A DNA stretch of 6,582 nt from an uncultured Micrococcales bacterium (GCA_913062665.1 CAJXVY010000022.1:1-6582), one strand, 5' to 3'; counted from the first letter of the stretch, positions 1 through 5,102 are shown. Made by a program: numbers and translations. Notes: generated from the letters alone by a model not told the origin.

Positions 1-269
1 TCCAAAAAATCCTGCAAGGCCAGTGCGTTCATGACTGTTCCCAACATTCCCATGTAGTCGGCTCGAGCCCTGTCCATCCCTCGGTTGCTCAGTTCGGCCC
101 CGCGGAAGAAGTTCCCACCACCAACAACAACTGCAACCTCGGCTTTTTTCGCCCCTTCTGCAATTTCCTTGGCAATTGAACTTACGACATCGGGGTTTAC
201 CCCAACCTGACCTCCACCAAAGGCCTCACCTGAGAGTTTTAGTAGGACTCTTCTTCTCTTATCGGTCAA
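1..269 (-). CDS. pyrH: UMP kinase (uridylate kinase), N-terminal part, cut by window edge
   Basis: UMP kinase phosphorylates UMP to UDP with ATP in the cytoplasm, in pyrimidine nucleotide synthesis. It belongs to the amino-acid-kinase fold and not to the eukaryotic UMP/CMP kinase family. About 89 residues are visible, against roughly 240 in a full protein, so the C-terminal two thirds lie outside the window. The N-terminus reads [20 protein letters not shown], the usual phosphate-binding strand and loop. It is followed by [11 protein letters not shown] and [20 protein letters not shown], both hallmarks of bacterial PyrH. The start is a TTG at 267-269, chosen because an AAGGAGG site lies six bases upstream and because translation from it gives the family N-terminus. 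It is read in the same direction as rpsB-tsf but is separated from tsf by an intrinsic terminator. Identification is very secure. Confidence 0.96.
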   Translation of the reverse strand, partial: MTDKRRRVLLKLSGEAFGGGQVGVNPDVVSSIAKEIAEGAKKAEVAVVVGGGNFFRGAELSNRGMDRARADYMGMLGTVMNALALQDFL

Positions 270-275
270 CCTAAT

Positions 276-282
276 CCTCCTT
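276..282 (-). promoter_or_regulatory. Ribosome binding site of pyrH
   Basis: Read on the minus strand this is AAGGAGG, a near-perfect Shine-Dalgarno, six bases before the TTG start of pyrH. It decides the start codon: no ATG or GTG is suitably placed, and the reading frame from the TTG gives the conserved PyrH N-terminus. Confidence 0.85.
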
Positions 283-293
283 GGCTCCCAATT

Positions 294-299
294 AGTTTA
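294..299 (-). promoter_or_regulatory. Possible -10 box for a separate pyrH promoter
   Basis: The minus strand reads TAAACT (TANNNT type) between the tsf terminator and the pyrH ribosome binding site. It would give a leader of about 18 bases. No convincing -35 is seen, and the -35 position would fall in the terminator itself. Offered because the terminator leaves only about 35 bases in which pyrH could have its own promoter. Weak evidence. Confidence 0.25.
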
Positions 300-303
300 G
301 GGG

Positions 304-341
304 GAAAACAAAAATGGACCCGGCTAAACCGAGTCCATTTT
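304..341 (-). terminator. Intrinsic terminator of the rpsB-tsf operon
   Basis: On the minus strand a 13-base-pair stem (arms at 341-329 and 323-311) closes a five-base loop, UUUAG. The pairing is complete in the minus-strand RNA, with one G-U wobble that becomes a C/A mismatch on the other strand; this orients the element toward tsf. The stem is followed by TTTTTGTTTT. It begins 11 bases after the tsf stop codon. It is a textbook Rho-independent terminator in sequence and place. Confidence 0.93.
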
Positions 342-352
342 CATTTCCAAAC

Positions 353-1180
353 TTAGGCTCCTACGCGAACCCTGACAAAGGAGCTGACTTTCACGCCAGC
401 GTTTTCCAATACCTGTCCTACGCTTTGCTTTGGATCCTTCGCAAATGCTTGCTCAAGCAAGACACTCTCCTTGAAGAAGCCTGTCACGCGACCCTCAACA
501 ATTTTGGCTAGCGCCTGCTCAGGCTTTCCCTCATTGCGAGCGGTTTCCTCAGCAATCGAACGCTCTTTCTCGACGATTTCTTGTGGGACGTCCTCACGCG
601 ACATGTACTCGGGTGAGAATGCCGCAATGTGAACCGCCACGTCGTGAGCAACAGATGCGTCACCTCCGCTGAAAGCCAGCAAAACACCAACCTGCGGTGG
701 CAGGTCCTTGCTCGTGCGGTGCATGTACGCATCAATCTGCTCATCTTCAACCGCTGCGACTTTGCGAAGCTCAACTTTCTCGCCCAAAATTGCAGCCTCG
801 TTGGTGATTTCTTCCTCAACGGTGGATCCACCCATTGGCGCCTTCATGGCATCCTCAACCGTGGTTGCTCCGCCGTCAGAGATAGCATCGGCTACCTTCT
901 CAGCAAGTGAGATGAACTTATCACCCTTCGCAACGAAGTCAGTCTCGCATGCAAGCTCGATTAGTAGACCTTTGCCGCCATTTACTCGAGAGACTACCAA
1001 GCCCTCACTTGTGGCGCGGCCTTCACGCTTGGTTACACCCTTCAGACCTTTCAGCCTCAAGGCCTCCATGGCCTTTTCTAGATCGCCATCAGTCTCCTCA
1101 AGAGCCTTCTTGCAGTCCATCATTCCAGCGCCGCTGCGCTCGCGCAGGGCCTTAACATCAGCTGCCGTGTAGTTGGCCAT
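353..1180 (-). CDS. tsf: Translation elongation factor Ts
   Basis: EF-Ts is the nucleotide exchange factor that recycles EF-Tu-GDP to EF-Tu-GTP in the cytoplasm. The 275-residue length fits the actinobacterial family. Residues 1-50 form the N-terminal UBA-like domain ([27 protein letters not shown] at the start). The invariant TDFV signature is at 80-83; its Asp81-Phe82 pair intrudes near the nucleotide site of EF-Tu. Two dimerisation/core subdomains follow, and the C-terminus closes on the usual VSSFVRVRVG strand. The ATG overlaps the TAA of rpsB by one base (TAATG), so translation is probably coupled to S2. An AAGGAAG site for it lies inside the last rpsB codons. A strong terminator follows. 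Nothing is missing or odd in the sequence. Confidence 0.98.
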   Translation of the reverse strand: MANYTAADVKALRERSGAGMMDCKKALEETDGDLEKAMEALRLKGLKGVTKREGRATSEGLVVSRVNGGKGLLIELACETDFVAKGDKFISLAEKVADAISDGGATTVEDAMKAPMGGSTVEEEITNEAAILGEKVELRKVAAVEDEQIDAYMHRTSKDLPPQVGVLLAFSGGDASVAHDVAVHIAAFSPEYMSREDVPQEIVEKERSIAEETARNEGKPEQALAKIVEGRVTGFFKESVLLEQAFAKDPKQSVGQVLENAGVKVSSFVRVRVGA

Positions 1181-2346
1181 TACTTAGCTTCCTTCTTCTC
1201 ATCAGTTGACTTAGTTGTCTTTTTTGCAGCCGGTTTCTTAGCCGGTGCCTTCTTCTCAGCTGCAGGCTTTTCAGCGGCCTTCTTAGCTGCTGGCTTTGCT
1301 GCTGGCTTTGCTGCTGGCTTTTCGGCAGTTTTTGCTGCAGCCTTGGTAGCTGGTTTCTTGGCAGGAGCTTTCTTAGCCGCAGGCTTTTCGGCATCGGCCT
1401 TGTCCTCAGTCTTTGCTGCGGATTTTTTGGCAGGAGCCTTCTTGGCAGGGGCCTTCTTAGCCGCAGGCTTTTCGGCATCGGCCTTCTGCTCAGTCTTTGC
1501 TGCGGGTTTCTTTGCAGGGGCCTTCTTAGCCACTGGCTTATCCTCAGCTGGTGTTGACTCTTCTGCAGTTGGCTGCTCGCTTGCCTCGGCGTCTTGCTGA
1601 GCCAGAAGCTCACGCTCCCACTCTGCCAGAGGCTCAGCTTCCTGCTCGTCGCTGGAGTGACGGGCAACCATGCCATCCGCTGCTGCATCGGCAATAACCT
1701 TGGTTAGCAATTCAATTGAACGGATCGCGTCATCGTTACCTGGAATACCGATCTTTACGTCATCTGGATCACAGTTAGTGTCCAAAATTGCGATTACCGG
1801 AATTCCCAGCTTCTTAGCCTCAGTGACAGCTAGATGTTCCTTGTTGGTGTCAACAACCCAGATAGCACTTGGAGTTCTGGTGATGTTTTTGATTCCGCCA
1901 AGGCTTCTGTTCAACTTGTCACGCTCGCGACGAAGAAGCAGAAGCTCCTTTTTGGTGTAGCCAGTGGATGCTGGGTTTTCCAGATCCATAATTTCTAATT
2001 CTTTGAGTCTCTGCAAACGCTTGTTTACAGTGTTGAAGTTAGTCAGTAGACCACCCAACCAACGCTCGTTAATGTAGGGCTGACCAACTCGCAGAGCCTG
2101 CTGAGCAATGATTTCTTGCGCCTGCTTCTTTGTGCCGACGAAAAGAATGTTGCCGCCTTTAGAGACGATGTCTTTTACGTATGCATAAGCAGCATCGATG
2201 TGATGCAGCGACTGCTGAAGATCAATAATGTAGATTCCTGATCGATCGGTCAGGATATATTTTTTCATTTTTGGGTTCCAGCGCCTTGTCTGGTGCCCAA
2301 AGTGCACGCCGCTATCTAGCAGCTGCCTTGTAGTTACAACGGCCAC
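1180..2346 (-). CDS. rpsB: Small ribosomal subunit protein S2 with a long Lys/Ala/Pro tail
   Basis: S2 binds the back of the 30S subunit late in assembly and is needed for S1 binding where S1 is present. Residues 1 to about 230 are a complete S2 core, starting [19 protein letters not shown] with the [15 protein letters not shown] signature, then WLGGLLTNF near 96-104 and the [14 protein letters not shown] segment near 182-195. An acidic linker (about 232-270) follows. Residues 270-388 are a low-complexity basic tail of [15 protein letters not shown] units resembling histone H1 tails. The total of 388 residues exceeds the usual 240-300. The GTG at 2344-2346 is preferred: AGAGGAG lies seven bases upstream, and the family N-terminus begins there. 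An in-frame ATG 11 codons earlier (2379) would place the Shine-Dalgarno inside the gene. First gene of the rpsB-tsf operon, overlapping tsf by one base. Confidence 0.97.
   Translation of the reverse strand: MAVVTTRQLLDSGVHFGHQTRRWNPKMKKYILTDRSGIYIIDLQQSLHHIDAAYAYVKDIVSKGGNILFVGTKKQAQEIIAQQALRVGQPYINERWLGGLLTNFNTVNKRLQRLKELEIMDLENPASTGYTKKELLLLRRERDKLNRSLGGIKNITRTPSAIWVVDTNKEHLAVTEAKKLGIPVIAILDTNCDPDDVKIGIPGNDDAIRSIELLTKVIADAAADGMVARHSSDEQEAEPLAEWERELLAQQDAEASEQPTAEESTPAEDKPVAKKAPAKKPAAKTEQKADAEKPAAKKAPAKKAPAKKSAAKTEDKADAEKPAAKKAPAKKPATKAAAKTAEKPAAKPAAKPAAKKAAEKPAAEKKAPAKKPAAKKTTKSTDEKKEAK
1286..1321 (-). repeat. Three perfect 12-base tandem copies in the rpsB tail
   Basis: The plus strand reads gctgctggcttt three times without a mismatch. 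It is in frame with rpsB and encodes AKPA-type tetrapeptides near residues 342-354. It is part of the Lys/Ala/Pro tail and a likely site for copy-number change by slippage. Confidence 0.9.
1369..1536 (-). repeat. Two tandem 84-base (28-codon) repeats in the rpsB tail
   Basis: Two adjacent 84-base units encode S2 residues 271-298 and 299-326, with 24 of 28 residues identical. The best-kept DNA block (1370-1421 against 1454-1505) differs at only 2 of 52 bases, so the duplication is either recent or homogenised. Each unit has the order [24 protein letters not shown] third, decayed unit can be traced downstream (residues 327-354). Confidence 0.88.
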
Positions 2347-2474
2347 AGCCGTACTCCTCTCAGTTAATGATGAAATCAATTTGATTCATCCCTGGTGTCC
2401 CCACCGCGTTCACCGCAAAGCGGACTGAGAAGGCGGAGTGTTTTTGGGACACGCGAATTCGTCCGTGTGGACGT
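2347..2474 (-). ncRNA. Candidate structured 5' leader of rpsB mRNA
   Basis: The roughly 128-base leader, read on the minus strand, can fold into several ordered helices. A five-pair hairpin (CGUCC, loop ACAC, GGACG; 2473-2460) stands at the very 5' end. A seven-pair outer helix, GUGUCCC (2452-2446) with GGGACAC (2401-2395), encloses an A5 run. Inside it is a CCGC (2436-2433) to GCGG (2407-2404) helix, then an apical CCGC-UUU-GCGG hairpin (2423-2413). A further hairpin (2390-2369, loop AAAUU, one bulge) sits just before the ribosome binding site. In several bacteria S2 represses its own rpsB-tsf mRNA through the leader; that this leader does so is inference. The folds were found by eye, not by energy calculation. 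Confidence 0.5.
2354..2360 (-). promoter_or_regulatory. Ribosome binding site of rpsB
   Basis: The minus strand reads AGAGGAG, seven bases before the GTG at 2346. It fixes the GTG as the start in preference to the in-frame ATG at 2379, which has no comparable site. Confidence 0.85.
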
Positions 2475-2480
2475 GAGTAA

Positions 2481-2486
2481 AGCCTA
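2481..2486 (-). promoter_or_regulatory. Candidate -10 box of the rpsB-tsf promoter
   Basis: The minus strand reads TAGGCT, a TANNNT hexamer of the kind common in actinobacterial promoters. It would start transcription at about A2474, just before the first leader hairpin. The -35 region is weak (TGGAAT at 17 bases). An alternative is TTGGCG followed, 17 bases later, by TAAAGC further upstream (around 2500-2528), which lacks the final T. Confidence 0.4.
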
Positions 2487-2549
2487 GTCCAGAAACCAGC
2501 TTTATTCCACAAAATATTTGCCGCCAAAACAGCAAGCATCCGGCACCAC

Positions 2550-2555
2550 TAACAT
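2550..2555 (+). promoter_or_regulatory. Candidate -10 box for a leaderless transcript of the M23-like gene
   Basis: TAACAT lies six bases before the ATG at 2562, so transcription would begin at or beside the start codon. No Shine-Dalgarno is present between the two, which fits leaderless initiation, common in Actinobacteria. No good -35 is visible. Confidence 0.45.
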
Positions 2556-2561
2556 CATCCA

Positions 2562-2996
2562 ATGCTTCTACTGATTCTTATGATGCTGAGTCCCGAAACT
2601 GATTTTGAGAGACCTCTAAGCGAATATGGAGGTGGTCATCGTGGAATTGACCTAAAACTTGATGAAGTCAGGTCACCTATTAGTGGAGAGGTCAGTTTTG
2701 TTGGAAAGGTTTTCACTCGAGAGCTAATCACTATTGAATCCCGACATGGAAAATTTAGCTTCGAGCCAGTTTGTTCAGAACTAAGCGAGGGCGATTTGGT
2801 CTCAGCCGGTCAGATAATTGGCACTAGATGTGTCGAGGGTGATTATTCAGAGCACTGTGAGGGTTGTGTTCATATTTCTTTCCGAGACCCTGAGTATCGA
2901 AATCCACTGTGGGTATTGGGTCTAAGAGAGCCCTCAAGACCAGTCTCAGGCACGGGGATGGGCCTTTTCGTAGCCCTCTCTGAGCCTTTCGATTGA
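2562..2996 (+). CDS. Small LytM/M23-family-like protein divergent from rpsB
   Basis: M23 proteins are zinc endopeptidases that cut peptidoglycan cross-links, or catalytically dead relatives that regulate such enzymes. A member of this family commonly lies opposite rpsB in Actinobacteria. In the 144 residues the GHRGIDLKL segment supplies the first motif (His26, Asp30). A beta-rich stretch (VRSPISGEVSFVGKV, near 36-50) is typical of the fold, and GDLVSAGQIIGT (77-88) precedes the HCEGCVHISFRDP segment with His104. The second motif is H-I-S, not the H-x-H of active enzymes. The N-terminus has only about nine hydrophobic residues with no basic start, and an in-frame stop at 2550-2552 rules out a longer signal peptide. 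No Shine-Dalgarno is seen; ATGs at 2580 and 2583 are alternative starts. The last 17 codons overlap the end of xerC. The fold is fairly sure; enzyme activity and export are doubtful. Confidence 0.8.
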   Translation: MLLLILMMLSPETDFERPLSEYGGGHRGIDLKLDEVRSPISGEVSFVGKVFTRELITIESRHGKFSFEPVCSELSEGDLVSAGQIIGTRCVEGDYSEHCEGCVHISFRDPEYRNPLWVLGLREPSRPVSGTGMGLFVALSEPFD

Positions 2997-3812
2997 AACT
3001 TGGGTGTAGATCTGAGTGGTGGACAGAGAACTGTGTCCCAACAGTTCTTGAACAGACCGCAGGTCGGCACCATTGTCCAGAAGGTGTGTCGCGGCGGAAT
3101 GCCTCAGCGAGTGCGGTCCCATTTGTTGCCCACTTCCCTCTAGCTGCTTAGCCACAATCCTGTAGACATCTCGAGCTGTTAGCTGCTTGCCGTTTTCATT
3201 CACCACGAGCTTTTCGGAGGAGGGTTTTGAGGAAATGTAAATTTTCAAAGACTGAAGGGCCGGCTTGCCAAATGGGAGAGTTCTCTGCTTATTTCCTTTT
3301 CCCAATACTCGGACTGTCTGCGATTGGAAGTCAATGTCTTTTTCAGATAGTCCAACCAACTCGCTGACTCGCATACCGGTTGAGTACAAAAGTTCGATAA
3401 TCAACCAAGTTAGCTTTTGCTGATGCTCTCCGCTTTCCGCGAGATCTCTGAGTTTTGCAAGCAGTTCCTCCAAGAAACCGGCGTTTGCTGTTTGTGGAAG
3501 GGTTCGACTTTGTTTCGGTGTTCTGAGTTTGGCCGCGGGGTCATGAGAAAGCTGACCAGTCTCAAATAGAAATTTGCCGAAAGACCTAATTGTCGCTGTT
3601 TTTCTGGAGATGGTGGATTTCTCAGCGCCAGCCTGACTTGCAAGATATAGCCACTCCCTGATCAGCTCGACGTCAAAAGCGCCCAAACCCACCGATCTAG
3701 CTTTTGCAAAGCTCTCAAATTCCCGCAGGTCGCTCTCATAGGCCCTCAGCGTGTTTTCGCTGAGCCCTCCAGCCTGTTTAGTGCGGATAAAAGTGACTAT
3801 TTGCTCGCGCAT
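2946..3812 (-). CDS. xerC: Tyrosine recombinase XerC
   Basis: XerC works with XerD at the dif site near the replication terminus to resolve chromosome dimers. The 288 residues match the usual 295-305. The N-terminal SAM-like DNA-binding domain (about 1-90) contains GLSENTLRAYESDLREF. The catalytic domain has all active residues: Arg148 (STGMRVSEL), Lys172 (GKGNKQR), His234 and Arg237 (HSLRHSAATHLL), His260 (LLGHSSLSTT) and nucleophile Tyr269 (QIYTQV). The ending SIERLREGYEKAHPRA is typical of actinobacterial XerC. Its place next to dprA and near rpsB is also the standard one, supporting a chromosomal XerC and not an integrase of a mobile element. The start is the ATG at 3812 with only a weak Shine-Dalgarno; a TAGGCT hexamer six bases upstream may give a leaderless mRNA. 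The 3' end overlaps the convergent M23-like gene by 51 bases. Confidence 0.94.
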   Translation of the reverse strand: MREQIVTFIRTKQAGGLSENTLRAYESDLREFESFAKARSVGLGAFDVELIREWLYLASQAGAEKSTISRKTATIRSFGKFLFETGQLSHDPAAKLRTPKQSRTLPQTANAGFLEELLAKLRDLAESGEHQQKLTWLIIELLYSTGMRVSELVGLSEKDIDFQSQTVRVLGKGNKQRTLPFGKPALQSLKIYISSKPSSEKLVVNENGKQLTARDVYRIVAKQLEGSGQQMGPHSLRHSAATHLLDNGADLRSVQELLGHSSLSTTQIYTQVSIERLREGYEKAHPRA

Positions 3813-3818
3813 GTCTCA

Positions 3819-3824
3819 AGCCTA
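3819..3824 (-). promoter_or_regulatory. Candidate -10 box just before xerC
   Basis: The minus strand reads TAGGCT six bases before the xerC ATG, the same spacing as for the M23-like gene and the same hexamer as the rpsB candidate. It would yield a leaderless xerC transcript. There is no clear -35. Confidence 0.35.
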
Positions 3825-3869
3825 GGTATGCAATTCATAATTTCGATGATTTATCACCGATAGGGGCAA

Positions 3870-4700
3870 TCATGACTGCAAAAAAATCCGAGTCAGAACC
3901 CCTTGCTTTTTGGCAAACCACTGACCCCCTGGGGAGAAGTCAGGCAGATCAGTCAAACATACAATTACATCTCTTCCCAGACTGAGAGCATGTTGAGCGG
4001 TGTTTATCGACCCGCTAATGGTCGGGGCTTCAACGAGAAACAATTTTGAACTGAGAGCGGCAATTAGCCGATTTCGATTAAGAAACCCTAGCTTCCCACT
4101 GACTACTAATGGGGGCATTTCACTGATAACGGCGCCAGCAAAACCATCCCTGATAAATCGCTCGGCCTGCTGCGGATAAGGCCTATCTAGCCCACCAGCT
4201 AAAACCATTACTTGCGAAATAGATAACTCCTTCGCGACTTCATGGGCATGCATATCTATCCCCTTGGCACCACCCGAGACCAGGCAAGATGAATAATCGA
4301 ATTCTGCCAACACCTGCCCAGTTACTGCTCTTCCGGTGGGTGTGCTATTCCTGGTGCCAACTACTGCATTCATTTTTGTAATGGGAATCTGGCCCATTGA
4401 ATAAATTGCCCAGGGTGCCTGTGAGCCTAATTCAGCAAGGTTGGAAATCGTACTCGGCTGGATAACGCTGATTTCCAATTTCTCTATTGAGCGAACCGAT
4501 CTTGCGAAATCAAAGTGCTCCAGTCTGGCCCTGCAGCGACCAATGGCCAGCTCAAGCCAACGCTGATTAGGCCTGAAATTCAAAATGAAATTCAGGCATT
4601 CTGTTGCTGAGCATCCAAATAGATATTTTCTGAGTCTGCCCTCATTCGCTGGTAGTGACGCTGAGAGTTTTATTCGAGCGAGAATGTCTTCATCATCCAT
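3870..4700 (-). CDS. dprA: DNA-processing protein DprA, lacking the C-terminal winged-helix domain
   Basis: DprA (DprA/Smf family) binds incoming single-stranded DNA in the cytoplasm and loads RecA on it during natural transformation; the gene is also widespread in non-competent bacteria. The 276 residues hold an N-terminal helical domain (about 1-75) and the Rossmann-like core: VVGTRNSTPTG (113-123), VSGGAKGIDMHAHEVA (141-156), MVLAGGLDRPYP (165-176), SEMPP (193-197), LNRNRLIAALS (207-217) and EAPTISGSINTAQHALSLGRD (224-244). The family PxRNR box has become LNRNR. Many DprA proteins continue for about another 80-100 residues into a winged-helix domain; here the protein ends at FLQS soon after the core. 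Shifting frame at the T7 run near the stop (3880-3886) does not restore it, and xerC begins only 57 bases on. Sixty-one bases separate it from the DUF2469 gene upstream. Confidence 0.93.
   Translation of the reverse strand: MDDEDILARIKLSASLPANEGRLRKYLFGCSATECLNFILNFRPNQRWLELAIGRCRARLEHFDFARSVRSIEKLEISVIQPSTISNLAELGSQAPWAIYSMGQIPITKMNAVVGTRNSTPTGRAVTGQVLAEFDYSSCLVSGGAKGIDMHAHEVAKELSISQVMVLAGGLDRPYPQQAERFIRDGFAGAVISEMPPLVVSGKLGFLNRNRLIAALSSKLFLVEAPTISGSINTAQHALSLGRDVIVCLTDLPDFSPGGQWFAKKQGVLTRIFLQS
4571..4597 (-). repeat. Inverted repeat inside the 5' part of dprA
   Basis: Eleven-base arms (GCCTGAAATTC and GAAATTCAGGC on the plus strand) with one mismatch flank a five-base AT loop. It lies about 105-130 bases into dprA and encodes the repeated LNF residues of CLNFILNF. 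A stable mRNA hairpin is possible, but no T-run follows, so it is not a terminator. It may be a by-product of the repeated codons. Confidence 0.5.
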
Positions 4701-4707
4701 CCGAGGA

Positions 4708-4713
4708 AGTATG
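4708..4713 (-). promoter_or_regulatory. Possible -10 box just before dprA
   Basis: The minus strand reads CATACT (four of six matches to TATAAT) seven bases before the dprA ATG, and no Shine-Dalgarno is visible there (TCCTCGG). Weak on its own; noted because three other genes in the window show the same geometry. Confidence 0.25.
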
Positions 4714-4761
4714 ATTCACAAGCCTTGCGACTTCATTCAGAGTTGCAAAGTTGTGAAAAAG

Positions 4762-5085
4762 CTAGTCCTCGATGGCAAACTCTTTTGGAATTTCAATCTC
4801 TTGATTTCCAAGCTCTTCAACGTTGACATCTTTGAATGTCAACACGTTTACGTTTTTTACAAAACGATCGGTACGGTAGGTGTCCCATACCCAAACATCA
4901 GTCATTGAAAGTTCAAAATAAAAATCAGTCCCAGCATCAACGCGCTTCAGCTCGACTTCATTTGCCAGATAAAACCTTCGCTCGGTCTCGATGACGAAGC
5001 GAAACATTTTGATTACTTCCCGATACTCCCTGTAAAGCGAGAGTTCGGCCTCCCGATCGAAATCTTCAAATTCTTGTTCGTCCAT
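4762..5085 (-). CDS. Conserved actinobacterial DUF2469 protein, function unknown
   Basis: A 107-residue acidic, probably cytoplasmic protein with no signal peptide or membrane segment. It matches the DUF2469 family, found in Actinobacteria just after rnhB (Rv2901c in M. tuberculosis by position). Visible hallmarks are LSLYREYREVIKMF near 16-29, VIETERRFYLANEVEL near 31-46, MTDVWVWDTYR near 61-71 and RFVKNVNVLTFKDVNVEEL near 74-92. The alternating aromatic and charged pattern suggests a small alpha/beta fold; no catalytic motif is apparent. Family length is about 100, so it is complete. The start is the ATG at 5085, 17 bases after the rnhB stop. There is no clear Shine-Dalgarno, but TATAGT lies eight bases upstream. 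Its conserved place in the rplS-lepB-rnhB cluster is the only hint at a role. Confidence 0.9.
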   Translation of the reverse strand: MDEQEFEDFDREAELSLYREYREVIKMFRFVIETERRFYLANEVELKRVDAGTDFYFELSMTDVWVWDTYRTDRFVKNVNVLTFKDVNVEELGNQEIEIPKEFAIED

Positions 5086-5093
5086 TACACGTC

Positions 5094-5099
5094 ACTATA
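5094..5099 (-). promoter_or_regulatory. Candidate -10 box before the DUF2469 gene
   Basis: The minus strand reads TATAGT, five of six matches to the consensus, in the 17-base spacer between the rnhB stop and the DUF2469 ATG. The start point would fall within two bases or so of the ATG, giving a leaderless or near-leaderless mRNA. The -35 region is poor. Confidence 0.4.
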
Positions 5100-5102
5100 A
5101 AC

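Noticed and set aside
708..1172. A 154-codon open frame on the plus strand within tsf
   Set aside because: It is the antisense of the well-supported tsf gene, has low-complexity Ser/Arg/Pro content and no ribosome binding site. A shadow.
1158..1694. A 178-codon minus-strand frame rich in Arg/Leu/Gln/Pro across the rpsB tail
   Set aside because: It is a frame-shifted reading of the rpsB repeats; its periodicity simply mirrors the KKAPAKK codons.
2347..2379. Upstream ATG at 2379 as the start of rpsB
   Set aside because: It would add 11 non-conserved residues, and the strong AGAGGAG site would lie inside the gene. The GTG at 2346 fits both the site and the family N-terminus.
3028..3047. Perfect 7-base inverted repeat (GAACTGT and ACAGTTC) after the M23-like gene, as a terminator
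   Set aside because: No T-run follows on either strand and it lies in conserved xerC codons (LLGHSS region). Most likely chance.
2946..3812. Tyrosine recombinase as a sign of an integrated mobile element
   Set aside because: Its length, C-terminal sequence and place beside dprA mark it as the chromosomal XerC; no att repeats, tRNA or phage genes are near.
3880..3886. A7/T7 run as a frameshift that truncated DprA
   Set aside because: Reading either shifted frame meets a stop within about 15 codons and gives no winged-helix sequence, so the run does not explain the short protein.
4585..4908. Plus-strand 107-codon frame across the dprA/DUF2469 junction
   Set aside because: It is antisense to two conserved genes, without family resemblance or a ribosome binding site.
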